Below are positions 63,738 to 64,000 of a DNA stretch of 64,000 bases, one piece after another. Both the position numbers and the translations under genes were made by a program. Numbering within the stretch: the first letter of the stretch is position 1; each line of letters begins with the position of its first letter. Under the pieces are notes generated by a model that was given only the letters and a program-made list of their open reading frames with translations, searched no databases and was not told the DNA's origin. Source of the stretch: Rhodoglobus vestalii (lineage in GTDB: Bacteria; Actinomycetota; Actinomycetes; Actinomycetales; Microbacteriaceae); contig NZ_VFRA01000001.1 of the NCBI RefSeq assembly GCF_006788895.1, positions 2,728,001 through 2,792,000 of the forward strand, given 5' to 3'.

Positions 63738-64000
63738 ATGGCATTCCACGACGACGCTGACGACGCTGACGGCGCAAACGATGAAACGTCTTCAGAGCGT
63801 GAGTTCGAGCTTCCACTTCCTCGACCGGCATCATCGCCTTCTGGTTCTGCAGATTCCGCGGAAGAGACCGGCGAAACGGTACCTACCGATCTAAGCGAAG
63901 CACCGAGCGGCGCGGGTTTTGACCTGGATGCTGCACTCAACATGCCGAGTGCTTCTGCACCGCCACCACCGGCTGATTTGCCGCCACCGCCTGCCGACTT
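63738..64000 (+). CDS. Acidic, proline-rich protein, N-terminal part (open at the window edge)
   Basis: The frame starts at ATG 63738, 6 nt after TAGTAT, and stays open to the end. The 87 visible residues are low complexity: Asp/Glu/Ser-rich, then Ala/Pro-rich (PSASAPPPPADLPPPPAD). Such disordered N-termini often precede a membrane or kinase-like domain, but nothing more can be said from this part. Confidence 0.65.
   Translation, partial: MAFHDDADDADGANDETSSEREFELPLPRPASSPSGSADSAEETGETVPTDLSEAPSGAGFDLDAALNMPSASAPPPPADLPPPPAD

Overview
The window is a chromosomal segment of a high-GC (about 60%) Gram-positive actinobacterium, most likely a member of the Microbacteriaceae. Pointers are the RamB-type regulator beside isocitrate lyase and malate synthase, a homodimeric aceE next to a PucR/FasR-type regulator and a fabD-fabH-acpP-fabF cluster, DUF3145, an actinobacterial PolA-like polymerase, an LAxTG-type surface anchor, and many genes whose -10 box sits only 6-7 nt from the start codon (leaderless expression). 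The family is an inference from gene content; no 16S rRNA gene is present.

Layout: 1-156 is the 3' end of an isoprenyl (undecaprenyl) diphosphate synthase. 318-5997 is an NAD de novo synthesis operon: NrtR-type regulator, nadA, nadB, nadC and a cysteine desulfurase that probably serves the NadA Fe-S cluster. Next come a divergent LysR regulator/class-V aminotransferase pair with a perfect T-N11-A operator, and glyS. A 1.2-kb accessory patch (9.56-10.83 kb) carries an AbiEi/DUF559-like orphan nuclease gene bracketed by two palindromic elements. 10.9-16.8 kb holds a DsbA/FrnE oxidoreductase, dus, dgt and dnaG. 16.96-23.3 kb is a peptide/nickel-type ABC importer operon whose last gene is a third ATPase lacking key catalytic residues; it is followed by a broken lactonase gene.

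An accessory region runs from tRNA-Asn (24.25 kb) to about 30.25 kb: a decayed IS3-type transposase, a BspA-like surface protein with 75-bp repeats and an LANTG anchor, short tandem repeats, a hipBA toxin-antitoxin pair and IS-end-like direct repeats. After it come an overlapping two-component/AzlCD operon, def, a DMT-family membrane protein, a GT4 glycosyltransferase, dps, tRNA-Met with an orphan HsdR-N nuclease, a CoA-transferase, and a DUF1684 gene with a C-tract frameshift.

41.6-46.2 kb is the glyoxylate shunt module (ramB, aceA, aceB). It is followed by a PolA-like polymerase, a decayed methyltransferase coupled to a PadR regulator, glutaminase and a CrtI-like oxidoreductase. 51.8-61.2 kb is the fatty-acid and pyruvate block: DUF3145, an SDR, fabF, acpP, fabH, fabD, the FasR-like regulator and aceE, the last six on the minus strand. 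The window ends with a peroxiredoxin, tRNA-Val, a Lon-substrate-binding-domain protein, an EamA transporter and an open acidic/proline-rich protein.

The genes most likely to hold something undescribed are the palindrome-bracketed nuclease gene (9.69-10.83 kb), the degenerate third ABC ATPase, and the fixed promoter-to-start-codon spacing seen at more than a dozen genes.
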